The position numbers and the translations under genes are program-made. Below the pieces are notes generated by a model. That model did not search any database and was not told where the DNA came from. It worked only from the letters and a program-made list of their open reading frames with translations. Positions 6,921 through 13,207 of a stretch of DNA of 13,854 nt are shown piece by piece. Source of the stretch: CAYOMP01 sp964405075 (GTDB taxonomy: Bacteria > Bacillota > Clostridia > Lachnospirales > Lachnospiraceae); NCBI GenBank assembly GCA_964405075.1, contig CAYOMP010000064.1:1-13854 (forward strand). The letters are read 5' to 3'. How positions within the stretch are numbered: the stretch's first letter is position 1; each line of letters opens with the position of its first letter.

Positions 6921-7118
6921 TATTTGCAATATATTTTATAGCAATTTCGATACATTTGCAGAGATGGCGAAAAATATCATCAATTTTTTGTCTAGTGGTA
7001 TTTTAATGCAATTGTCTTCGTTAGCTCCTTTTGAATAAGCAGTTGATTTTTAAAAAATTAAGCATATTTATTTAGATTTTATATTCTTTTAAATAGTGTA
7101 AGTTAAATATGGTTTCGT

Positions 7119-7152
7119 TTGACAGAGGCTTTCAGATATACGATGATATAAT
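7119..7152 (+). promoter_or_regulatory. Possible promoter before the UDG-like gene, poor spacing
   Basis: A consensus TTGACA (7119-7124) and a consensus TATAAT (7147-7152) are present, but 22 bases apart, too far for ordinary sigma-A use. Either a GATGAT at 7142-7147 (17 bases) serves as a weak -10 or an activator is needed. The 270-base gap 6921-7190 otherwise shows nothing convincing. Confidence 0.3.
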
Positions 7153-7190
7153 CATATATTGTATTGTACACAAAAGATAGGAAGTGAAGC

Positions 7191-7973
7191 ATGAATTTAG
7201 ATGAAGTTAGAATGTATGAGGAACTAATAGATGTAGTAAAACAAGATTACAGAATGAATCCTAGAAAAAATGCAGATATTCATCTTGGATGGTGTGATAC
7301 TGACGATAAACTTTGTCAGGAGATAAATTTGTGGACATATTGGCAAGGATGGAAATATGCAGAACGACAATCAGAAATAAGTTTTCTTGTTCTTGGGCAA
7401 GACTGGGGATGCCCTAATGGAAATATGGATGGTGGGGCAATAGAAAATATTAAATTGATGAATGCTGGAATTGACGTTATGTATTTACACAAAAGAAATC
7501 TCAATTCACGAGAAGCTCAAACTGACAAAAACCTAATATCCCTATTTGCAGAAATTGGATATAAAGACATTGATGCAATTCGGTATCCGGATTTGTTCTT
7601 TGCTAATTTCAATCTTGGGTATCGAACCTCGGGTAGCATTTCGGGAGGTATGACAGATGATTTGATGGATGCCGATGCAAAATATATAAGAAAGCTGATA
7701 GACATATTAAAGCCCCAAAATATTCTGTGTTTGGGAGAGAATGTGTCAAAGGCAACCTTTAAAATGCTGTTTGGCAAGAATGAAAAATATAGTAGTTACA
7801 ATGACTTTGTAACAAATAGCAAAGGGTTTGAACATAGAAATAATCAATATTCCTGTAAGGTATTTCCACTTTTCCATACAGGGTATTATGGAGTGAATTT
7901 GAATCGTAAAGGTGGAATGTATCAACATATAGAAGATTGGAAAGAAATGTTTAAGAATAGGCAAAATTTATGA
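7191..7973 (+). CDS. Uracil-DNA-glycosylase-superfamily protein
   Basis: This 260-residue protein carries landmarks of the UDG fold in order. LVLGQDWG (66-73) sits where UDGs have the water-activating GQDPY/GExPG motif, with D71 as the likely catalytic acid. TDKNLISLF (111-119) and LFFANFNLGYR (135-145) match the second strand segment. PQNILCLGENVSK (175-187) is the usual buried strand before the final motif, and PLFHTGYYG (226-234) stands in for the HPSP-type loop. The expected role is base recognition or excision in DNA. The HPSP motif is altered, so the base specificity may differ from uracil. The start has AGGAAG. A terminator follows directly, so it is a single-gene unit unless read through from upstream. 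The superfamily is likely; the exact substrate is unknown. Confidence 0.7.
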   Translation: MNLDEVRMYEELIDVVKQDYRMNPRKNADIHLGWCDTDDKLCQEINLWTYWQGWKYAERQSEISFLVLGQDWGCPNGNMDGGAIENIKLMNAGIDVMYLHKRNLNSREAQTDKNLISLFAEIGYKDIDAIRYPDLFFANFNLGYRTSGSISGGMTDDLMDADAKYIRKLIDILKPQNILCLGENVSKATFKMLFGKNEKYSSYNDFVTNSKGFEHRNNQYSCKVFPLFHTGYYGVNLNRKGGMYQHIEDWKEMFKNRQNL

Positions 7974-7998
7974 CAGCTCAAATTGAGCTGTTATTTTT
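7973..7998 (+). terminator. Intrinsic terminator after the UDG-like gene
   Basis: ACAGCTC (7973-7979) pairs with GAGCTGT (7985-7991) around AAATT, followed by the U-rich tail TTATTTTT (7991-7998). The stem overlaps the last base of the TGA stop codon. Confidence 0.8.
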
Positions 7999-8012
7999 AA
8001 TGTACATATTAT
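7984..8012 (+). promoter_or_regulatory. Possible promoter of the zinc-knuckle gene
   Basis: TTGAGC (7984-7989) and TATTAT (8007-8012) are 17 bases apart. The -35 box is part of the terminator stem of the preceding gene, a compact but plausible arrangement. Confidence 0.35.
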
Positions 8013-8070
8013 GAAATAGTATTAGATAAATAGAAAAAATTGTACATAAACAGAAATGGAGGAACAAAAT

Positions 8071-8949
8071 ATGGTAGCACAGATGAGTAAAAATTCGAAA
8101 ATATATCACAGACCGGAATGTAGATTTATTAATCGTATAGAAGAAAAATCACTTATCGCATTTGACTTTGATGATGAAAGAATCAGCGGACTTAAGCCTT
8201 GCAAGTGTTGTTGCAGTCTTAAGGCTATCTATCAGAATTACAAAGAAAAGCTTGAAAACATATTTGAGGATTTACCAATTTCGACAGAATTTGATGGTGA
8301 ATATGTATTGGTTCATACCGATTGGTACAACTGGAGAATTGAGCTTGAGTCATCAAGCCAGAATATAGAACTTTATCGCGAAGAGTGGAACGAAGAGTAT
8401 CAGGAATTAGAACTTATTAAATACGATGAAATGGAAAATAGCAAAAGTATTGGCACGGTTATGAGATTCATTGCTAACGAAGAACGAGTCGCTGCATATC
8501 CTATTTATTACAGAAAGCAGGCTCTTCAGATAAAAAAGGATGCTGAAGACAAAGGTATTCAGATTGAATATGATGATACGAAGCTCTATATTCTTACTGA
8601 TATTGCAGCTTGGAAAATTAATTATGATCCTCTTTTTGATTGGTATAAATTATTCCATTTCCCATTCAATGATAAGATGTTAACGATGGAAGAAGCAAAA
8701 ACTGCGCATTATCATGTGCAAACCGATGCACTAAGAAATAAGTCTCCATATAAGTTTTTGGGGTATATTGTAAAACATGATGCGGCTAAGAAGATTGAAC
8801 AGATTAATTACAGAAATCTGCCACATAGAACCAAGAAGCAGAAGAAATATTATCATCAGGCAGAGAATAGAGCAAAAAGAAGAAGTATTACCAGAGTGCT
8901 GAATATATTTGCAGAGCTTGAAGCAAAAGGAGAAATTGCAAGAGTATAA
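8071..8949 (+). CDS. Ada-like zinc-knuckle protein with duplicated central domain
   Basis: The product is 292 residues from the ATG at 8071, preferred to the ATG at 8056 because the GGAGG ribosome binding site (8058-8062) lies between them. Residues 11-48 match the short zinc-binding module seen in Ada and related DNA proteins: YHRPEC (H13, C17), a spacer, then GLKPCKCC (C44, C47). The middle has two similar units: FDGEYVLVHTDWYNWRIEL (74-92) and YDDTKLYILTDIAAWKINYD (167-186), sharing the pattern Y-(V/I)-L-x-TD-x-x-x-W-(R/K)-I. The C-terminus is strongly basic (251-276, many K, R and H), as in nucleic-acid binders. I do not recognise the whole protein. The domain evidence suggests DNA or RNA binding; no enzymatic motif is visible. 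Confidence 0.75.
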   Translation: MVAQMSKNSKIYHRPECRFINRIEEKSLIAFDFDDERISGLKPCKCCCSLKAIYQNYKEKLENIFEDLPISTEFDGEYVLVHTDWYNWRIELESSSQNIELYREEWNEEYQELELIKYDEMENSKSIGTVMRFIANEERVAAYPIYYRKQALQIKKDAEDKGIQIEYDDTKLYILTDIAAWKINYDPLFDWYKLFHFPFNDKMLTMEEAKTAHYHVQTDALRNKSPYKFLGYIVKHDAAKKIEQINYRNLPHRTKKQKKYYHQAENRAKRRSITRVLNIFAELEAKGEIARV

Positions 8950-8987
8950 TTTGACTATTCATACTTGACTAAGGCATTACATATCAG

Positions 8988-9017
8988 TTGCTATTTCTAA
9001 AAATAAGATGGTATAAT
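8988..9017 (+). promoter_or_regulatory. Predicted promoter of the chemoreceptor gene
   Basis: TTGCTA (8988-8993), an 18-base spacer and a perfect TATAAT (9012-9017). The leader to the ATG at 9058 would be about 34 bases. Confidence 0.6.
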
Positions 9018-9057
9018 AAGGGCAAACTATCTTCGAAAGGAGTTTGGCTGAATATTT

Positions 9058-10440
9058 ATGAAATTTCCTTTTTTTACTGAACGCAAAAAATTAGTAAAAG
9101 CAATTGATCTGATACTATCAGGTGATGCCGATAAGATTGATGTTAATGAGTTTCATAACCGTGAGTGTGCTGAAAAAGTTAACCAATTGCTTGAGTATAG
9201 CAAACAGTTGAATAACCCCACAGTAATGAGGCTCAATTCGGCAATGGGTGCCCTTGGGGATAATACATTAATCAAGCAGACTTTTGACCAGGTCGGAATA
9301 CAGAGCGATTTGTTGTCAGATATGCGGGAAAGTCACCAAAATATGGATTCTGCCATTGGTGACATTTCTGACAATATGGGCAATATTCGTGATAATACTA
9401 AAAGTTTGTTGACCTATTCAGAACAGGTTGTAGAATCTATGTCGGATAATATTCATGAAGTGCAGCAGTCGACTGTTAAGTTAGCAGAGATAGACCGGGA
9501 ATTGCAGGAATTTCGCCAAAATATCGCGACAATACATAAGATTGTTGATGATGTACAGCATATTTCAAAGGAAAGTAATATTCTTGCAATAAATGCATCC
9601 ATAGAAGCAGAACACTCTGGAGTAGTGGGCAAGGGCTTTGGCGTACTGGCAGAGAATATGAGAGTTTTGTCTATGGAGATTCAGAAATCATCAGAAGAAG
9701 TCGGTCAGTATATAGAACAGATTGCAACCACTGTTGACAATATTGCAGCTTCTATGAATGATACAACACATCTCCTTATGGAAGAAAATGAGAAGACAGA
9801 AACACGTTTAATGGAAATGAATCAGATGAACAATCAGCTAAATGATGTGGAACAGAGATTGGACTCTATTTTTAATGCAATCGATATGCAGACACGTTCT
9901 ACACATAATTTTGCAAATCAGATGCGTGAATTATCTCAAAGCAATCAGGCTCTGTCTGATGACTGCCTTGCATTGGGAACTCACATATTCAAAATTGGAC
10001 GATATAATGATAAGACAAGAAGTGATTTGTTAAGAAAATTTTCCAATGTATCAGACAGAGACTTGCTGTCTATTTTTGATGTAGATCATTATGTTTTAAC
10101 CTGGAGAATTTATAATAATATTGTTGGTTTTGAACAGTTGAAATCATCGCAGGTGGATAATCCGGATGGTTGTAAATTGGGAAAATGGATTATGTCATAT
10201 GTGAATTCTGAGATAGGAAAAACAGAGGAATTTACAGCTGTCAAAAATGCTCATATACATTTGCACAAATATGCAACGGCTTCCTTTGTAGCCAAGAACA
10301 ACGGAAATGATCGATTGGCATTGGATGCATTTAACGAGACTCTCAATTCATACTATGTTCTGCAGACTGCCATTGATGCATTGAACAGCAGGATAAAAGA
10401 GATGGGTGACGATGCCGTTACAGAATATATATCAATCTGA
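9058..10440 (+). CDS. Soluble chemoreceptor-like protein with CZB zinc-binding domain
   Basis: The protein has 460 residues and no membrane segment. Residues 85-310 form a long coiled coil with the receptor signalling tip at about 160-205: SNILAINASIEAEHSG then VGKGFGVLAEN, matching the MCP hairpin consensus except that the usual EAARAG is EAEHSG. Residues 338-445 are a CZB domain: DVDHYVLTWR (H344), GCKLGKW (C372) and AHIHLH (H399, H403) supply the zinc ligands. Cytoplasmic CZB receptors such as Helicobacter TlpD sense zinc and reactive chlorine or oxygen species. The ATG has an AAAGGAG 15 bases upstream, rather far, but an in-frame stop at 9049 rules out an earlier start. The signal could go to CheA or to another partner because the tip is not canonical. 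Confidence 0.88.
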   Translation: MKFPFFTERKKLVKAIDLILSGDADKIDVNEFHNRECAEKVNQLLEYSKQLNNPTVMRLNSAMGALGDNTLIKQTFDQVGIQSDLLSDMRESHQNMDSAIGDISDNMGNIRDNTKSLLTYSEQVVESMSDNIHEVQQSTVKLAEIDRELQEFRQNIATIHKIVDDVQHISKESNILAINASIEAEHSGVVGKGFGVLAENMRVLSMEIQKSSEEVGQYIEQIATTVDNIAASMNDTTHLLMEENEKTETRLMEMNQMNNQLNDVEQRLDSIFNAIDMQTRSTHNFANQMRELSQSNQALSDDCLALGTHIFKIGRYNDKTRSDLLRKFSNVSDRDLLSIFDVDHYVLTWRIYNNIVGFEQLKSSQVDNPDGCKLGKWIMSYVNSEIGKTEEFTAVKNAHIHLHKYATASFVAKNNGNDRLALDAFNETLNSYYVLQTAIDALNSRIKEMGDDAVTEYISI

Positions 10441-10459
10441 TTTTTGAGAGTGGGTAAGG

Positions 10460-10465
10460 TATAAT
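10460..10465 (+). promoter_or_regulatory. Possible -10 box for the ECF-kinase-DUF362 operon
   Basis: A perfect TATAAT lies 31 bases before the ATG at 10497. The matching -35 position (CTGATT at 10437-10442, overlapping the chemoreceptor stop) is poor, so this is tentative. Confidence 0.4.
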
Positions 10466-10496
10466 AGAAGACAGTAATTTGTGAAGGAGAAAGATT

Positions 10497-11048
10497 ATGA
10501 AGACAACAACTCAAAAAATTACATTATCTGCAATGTTTATGGCACTTGGAATGGTATTGCCATTTTTTACAGGACAAATTCAACAAATTGGAAATATGCT
10601 TTTGCCGATGCATTTACCAGTTTTCCTTTGTGGACTTATTTGTGGCTGGGAATATGGCGTGACAGTGGGATTTTTGTTGCCACTATTGCGTTCCGTAGTA
10701 TTTGGTATGCCGGTGATTTATCCTAATGCGGTGGCAATGGCATTTGAATTGGCTACATATGGTTTGATTGTGGGATTATTATATGGTCGTTCATCTGAAA
10801 AAAATATTAGGGTACTTTATCGTGCAATGATTGCAGCGATGATTGCAGGAAGAGTTGTCTGGGGTATTGTGGAAGTTATTCTGCTGGGGATAAGTGGAAG
10901 TGTGTTTACATGGCAGATGTTTATTTCAGGTGCATTGTTAAATGCCATTCCTGGAATTGTGATTCAGCTTACGCTGGTTCCGGCAATTATGATTGTACTC
11001 AGTAAGACAGGACTGGTTATATCTGGACGCCAGGATGTATCAGCTTAA
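10497..11048 (+). CDS. ECF transporter S component
   Basis: This 183-residue, very hydrophobic protein has about five to six membrane segments. It has the form of the substrate-binding S subunit of energy-coupling-factor transporters (PF12822-like). The first helix carries the AxxxA motif (A12, A16) by which S subunits dock on EcfT. MLLPMHLPVFLCGLICGW (34-51) and the loop GFLLPLLRS (58-66) followed by FGMPVIYP (69-76) are typical of this vitamin-type subgroup. No EcfA or EcfT gene is in the window, so it would share an EcfAA'T module encoded elsewhere. The start has GAAGGAG. The next gene begins 17 bases downstream and encodes a kinase, so the transported compound may be phosphorylated on entry. 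The substrate cannot be named. Confidence 0.85.
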   Translation: MKTTTQKITLSAMFMALGMVLPFFTGQIQQIGNMLLPMHLPVFLCGLICGWEYGVTVGFLLPLLRSVVFGMPVIYPNAVAMAFELATYGLIVGLLYGRSSEKNIRVLYRAMIAAMIAGRVVWGIVEVILLGISGSVFTWQMFISGALLNAIPGIVIQLTLVPAIMIVLSKTGLVISGRQDVSA

Positions 11049-11065
11049 ATGTGGAGAGTTAAGAA

Positions 11066-11632
11066 ATGAAAGATGCCTTTTCTTTAATTTTACAAGAAAT
11101 ACAAACGAATAAGAAAAAGCCATTGTTGATTGCGATAGATGGAAGATGTGCAGCAGGAAAAACAACGTTGGCATCTAGACTAAAGGAAGAAATAAATTGT
11201 AATGTAATACATATGGATCATTTTTTTCTGCGACCGGAACAACGTACAGAAAGTCGCTTGAGTCAGCCGGGAGGAAATGTGGATTATGAAAGATTTCTTG
11301 AGGAAGTTATAAGACCGTTGAAACAGGGGAGAACCTTTTCTTATAGGGTTTTTGACTGTAAAACTATGGATTTTACATATGATATACAGGTGGAGCCGAA
11401 TATGGTAACAATTGTGGAGGGGGCATATTGCTGTCACCCTTCCTTATGGGATTTTTATGATATACGCATTTTTTTAAGTGTTGATCCAGAAGAACAGTTG
11501 AAGAGGATTATACGCAGAAACGGAGAGAAGGCTTTGAAAACATTTTGTGAGCGTTGGATTCCGTTAGAGGAACATTATTTTTCTGCCTGTCAGATTCAGG
11601 AACGATGTGATTACGTGTTTACTCAACGATAA
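11066..11632 (+). CDS. Uridine-kinase-like P-loop small-molecule kinase
   Basis: This 188-residue protein has the Walker A GRCAAGKTT at 26-34, a DHFF (51-54) giving the catalytic aspartate after strand 2 as in uridine and pantothenate kinases, a strand VTIVEGAYCCHP (114-125), a lid RIIRRNGE (147-154) and the family ending WIPLEEHYFSA (164-174). It should transfer phosphate from ATP to a nucleoside or vitamin-like alcohol. It is translated from a GGAGAG 17 bases after the ECF S component, so import and phosphorylation are probably coupled in one operon. The family (udk-like) is likely; true uridine specificity is not shown. Confidence 0.85.
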   Translation: MKDAFSLILQEIQTNKKKPLLIAIDGRCAAGKTTLASRLKEEINCNVIHMDHFFLRPEQRTESRLSQPGGNVDYERFLEEVIRPLKQGRTFSYRVFDCKTMDFTYDIQVEPNMVTIVEGAYCCHPSLWDFYDIRIFLSVDPEEQLKRIIRRNGEKALKTFCERWIPLEEHYFSACQIQERCDYVFTQR

Positions 11633-11669
11633 TATAAGAATGATAACAGATAATAAAGGAGGAAAATAC

Positions 11670-12536
11670 ATGGCTGCAAAAGTATATTTTTCAAGAACTA
11701 TTACACCGGAGAAAGTGTTAGAACTGTATCAGACTATGGGAAAAACATTACCAGGCAAAGTAGCTGTAAAACTTCATTCAGGAGAGAAAGGAAACCAGAA
11801 TTTTCTTGGACCAGATTTTTGGAAACCTATGATAGACTATGTAGATGGTACTGTTGTTGAATGCAATACTGCTTATGAGGGTGCACGAAACACTACTCAG
11901 AAACATAAGAAACTTTTAGAAGAACATGGTTGGAATAGATACTTTACGGTAGACCTTTTAGATGCAGAAGGACCAGATTTGAAACTGGAGTATCCAAAGG
12001 GCAAGGTAATTAGAGAAAACTATGTTGGGAAGAATATTGCAAACTACGACTCTATGTTGGTTTTATCGCATTTTAAAGGACATCCTATGGGTGGTTACGG
12101 CGGTGCATTGAAACAGTTGTCCATTGGTGTGGCGTCTTCTTATGGAAAAGCATATATTCATGGTGCAGGAGAACCTGAGAATATTTGGACATCGGATCAC
12201 GATTCTTTTTTGGAATCTATGGCAGATGCGGCAGGTTCTGTAGTAGATTATTTTAAGGGAAATGCTATCTATGTGAATGTTATGAAAAATATGAGTGTAG
12301 ACTGTGACTGTTGTGCTGTGGCGGAAGATCCTTGTATTAAAGATATTGGAATTTTGATTTCAACAGACCCAATTGCCATTGATCAGGCATGTATTGACCT
12401 TGTGTATAAGTGCTCAGATCCAGGCAGAGCTCATTTAATAGAGAGAATTGAAAGCCGTAATGGTATTCATACCATTGAAGCGGCAGCAGCTTTGGGATAT
12501 GGAACAAGAGAATACGAACTGATTGAGGTAGAATAA
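11670..12536 (+). CDS. DUF362-family protein
   Basis: The 288-residue product starts at the ATG at 11670, which has AAAGGAGG 6 bases upstream; the in-frame ATG at 11607 lies inside the kinase gene and has no such site. Recognisable DUF362 features are VAVKLHSGEKGN (31-42), the strand VVECNTAYEGAR (62-73), LSHFKGHPMGGYGGALKQLS (132-151), the cysteine cluster DCDCC (211-215) and ISTDPIAIDQACIDLV (230-245). Many DUF362 proteins carry extra 4Fe-4S ferredoxin domains; this one does not, but the CxCC group plus C222 could hold a metal. No enzymatic role is established for the family. It is the third gene of the apparent ECF-kinase operon and is followed by a terminator. Confidence 0.88.
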   Translation: MAAKVYFSRTITPEKVLELYQTMGKTLPGKVAVKLHSGEKGNQNFLGPDFWKPMIDYVDGTVVECNTAYEGARNTTQKHKKLLEEHGWNRYFTVDLLDAEGPDLKLEYPKGKVIRENYVGKNIANYDSMLVLSHFKGHPMGGYGGALKQLSIGVASSYGKAYIHGAGEPENIWTSDHDSFLESMADAAGSVVDYFKGNAIYVNVMKNMSVDCDCCAVAEDPCIKDIGILISTDPIAIDQACIDLVYKCSDPGRAHLIERIESRNGIHTIEAAAALGYGTREYELIEVE

Positions 12537-12574
12537 GTTCTATTTAAATATGCATAATAGGTAATTGCGATTCG

Positions 12575-12613
12575 GCAGAGATAGGTGAAACTATCTGGGG
12601 ATTCGTGGACTGC
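12575..12613 (+). ncRNA. Possible small structured RNA between DUF362 and its terminator
   Basis: GCAG (12575-12578) can pair with CTGC (12610-12613), enclosing a hairpin AGATAG (12579-12584) / CTATCT (12591-12596) with loop GTGAAA and a purine-rich strand GGGGATTCGTGGA. It lies 38 bases upstream of a strong terminator. I do not recognise it as a known riboswitch. It may be an untranslated tail, an sRNA or chance pairing. Confidence 0.25.
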
Positions 12614-12650
12614 AAAAATGAAATTATATAAATGACGTTTAGGTTTATTG

Positions 12651-12687
12651 AAACCACTTTCTAAAGAAATTTGGAAGGTGGTTTTTT
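12651..12687 (+). terminator. Strong intrinsic terminator of the DUF362 operon
   Basis: AAACCACTTTC (12651-12661) pairs with GAAGGTGGTTT (12674-12684), an 11-base stem with one G-U pair and a 12-base loop, ending in a run of six T (12682-12687). Confidence 0.88.
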
Positions 12688-12830
12688 GTGATATGACAAA
12701 GATAATCTAAAAATTATTCCCTTAAAAATGTATACCAAATTAAGAGAATGATTCTTTTTCTATGCTATTATTTTAAGCCGATACGTCAAAGTTTCATAAT
12801 AGAAATAAATATTTTTTAAATAGTTTGTGA

Positions 12831-12859
12831 TTGACAAAGAAAATGGATTGGTGTATATT
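12831..12859 (+). promoter_or_regulatory. Near-consensus promoter before a TetR stub
   Basis: TTGACA (12831-12836), exactly 17 bases, TATATT (12854-12859). Apart from the promoter and operator, nothing convincing was seen in 12690-12900. Confidence 0.75.
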
Positions 12860-12869
12860 ACAATGTATA

Positions 12870-12884
12870 GACCGACGGTCGGTC
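12870..12884. promoter_or_regulatory. TetR-type palindromic operator
   Basis: GACCGACGGTCGGTC is a perfect palindrome with 7-base arms and a central G. The GACCGxCxGTC pattern is the classic operator placed just ahead of autoregulated TetR-family genes. It lies about 4 bases past the expected transcription start, so binding would block transcription. Confidence 0.8.
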
Positions 12885-12901
12885 ACAAATAAGGTGTCAA
12901 A

Positions 12902-12943
12902 ATGGGAACACAAGGAAAAAACAAAGCTGTATATTTGAAATGA
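12902..12943 (+). pseudogene. Truncated TetR-family gene, 13 codons left
   Basis: An ATG with AAGGTG upstream reads MGTQGKNKAVYLK and stops. The first residues look like the start of a TetR-family protein, and the promoter and palindrome before it are of the kind that normally control such a gene, but the whole helix-turn-helix and ligand domain are missing. It is probably the scar of an internal deletion joining it to the acetyltransferase remnant that overlaps it by 4 bases in another frame. The TetR identity rests mainly on the operator. Confidence 0.4.
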
Positions 12944-13092
12944 AGCATATCATAGGAATGACAGAACTTCATATATCAGTTGAAAAAACTAACATTGTTT
13001 CAAAAAAGGTTATAGAAAAAAATGGTGGTGTATACGAAAGAAGTTTTACATATGAAAATGAATTAGCTGATATCTATAAGATTTCAATATAG
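12940..13092 (+). pseudogene. C-terminal remnant of a GNAT acetyltransferase
   Basis: This is a 50-codon frame. Residues 14-30 read VEKTNIVSKKVIEKNGG, matching the acetyl-CoA-proximal end of GNAT enzymes (N-x-x-S-x-x-x-I/V-E-K-N-G-G), and it ends ADIYKISI as many of them do. The N-terminal two thirds, including the pyrophosphate-binding R/Q-x-x-G-x-G/A loop, are absent and there is no ribosome binding site of its own, so it is a broken gene. The ATG of this frame overlaps the TGA of the TetR stub (ATGA). A functional 50-residue peptide translated by coupling cannot be excluded but is unlikely. Confidence 0.65.
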
Positions 13093-13132
13093 TATAAGTT
13101 TAAAATACGTTGTGGTACTAGAATTAGCATAA

Positions 13133-13155
13133 TCCACATATTTGTTTGTTGTGGA
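13133..13155. other. Small hairpin upstream of the hydrolase gene
   Basis: TCCACA (13133-13138) pairs with TGTGGA (13150-13155) with an 11-base loop and no T-run. It lies 52 bases before the hydrolase ATG and could be an operator or a weak terminator of the decayed stretch upstream. Confidence 0.35.
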
Positions 13156-13207
13156 GTAAGGAAGATTAAAGTAAAAAATATGATTAAAGTGTAGGGAGAA
13201 TTAGGTG

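Noticed and set aside
6921..6960. Terminator hairpin after the helicase gene (TTTGC...GCAAT)
   Set aside because: The stem is five A/T-rich pairs around a 13-base loop; too weak to support.
10481..10726. 81-codon frame beginning just before the ECF S component
   Set aside because: It is an out-of-frame shadow; the S component has the better ribosome binding site, membrane pattern and family motifs.
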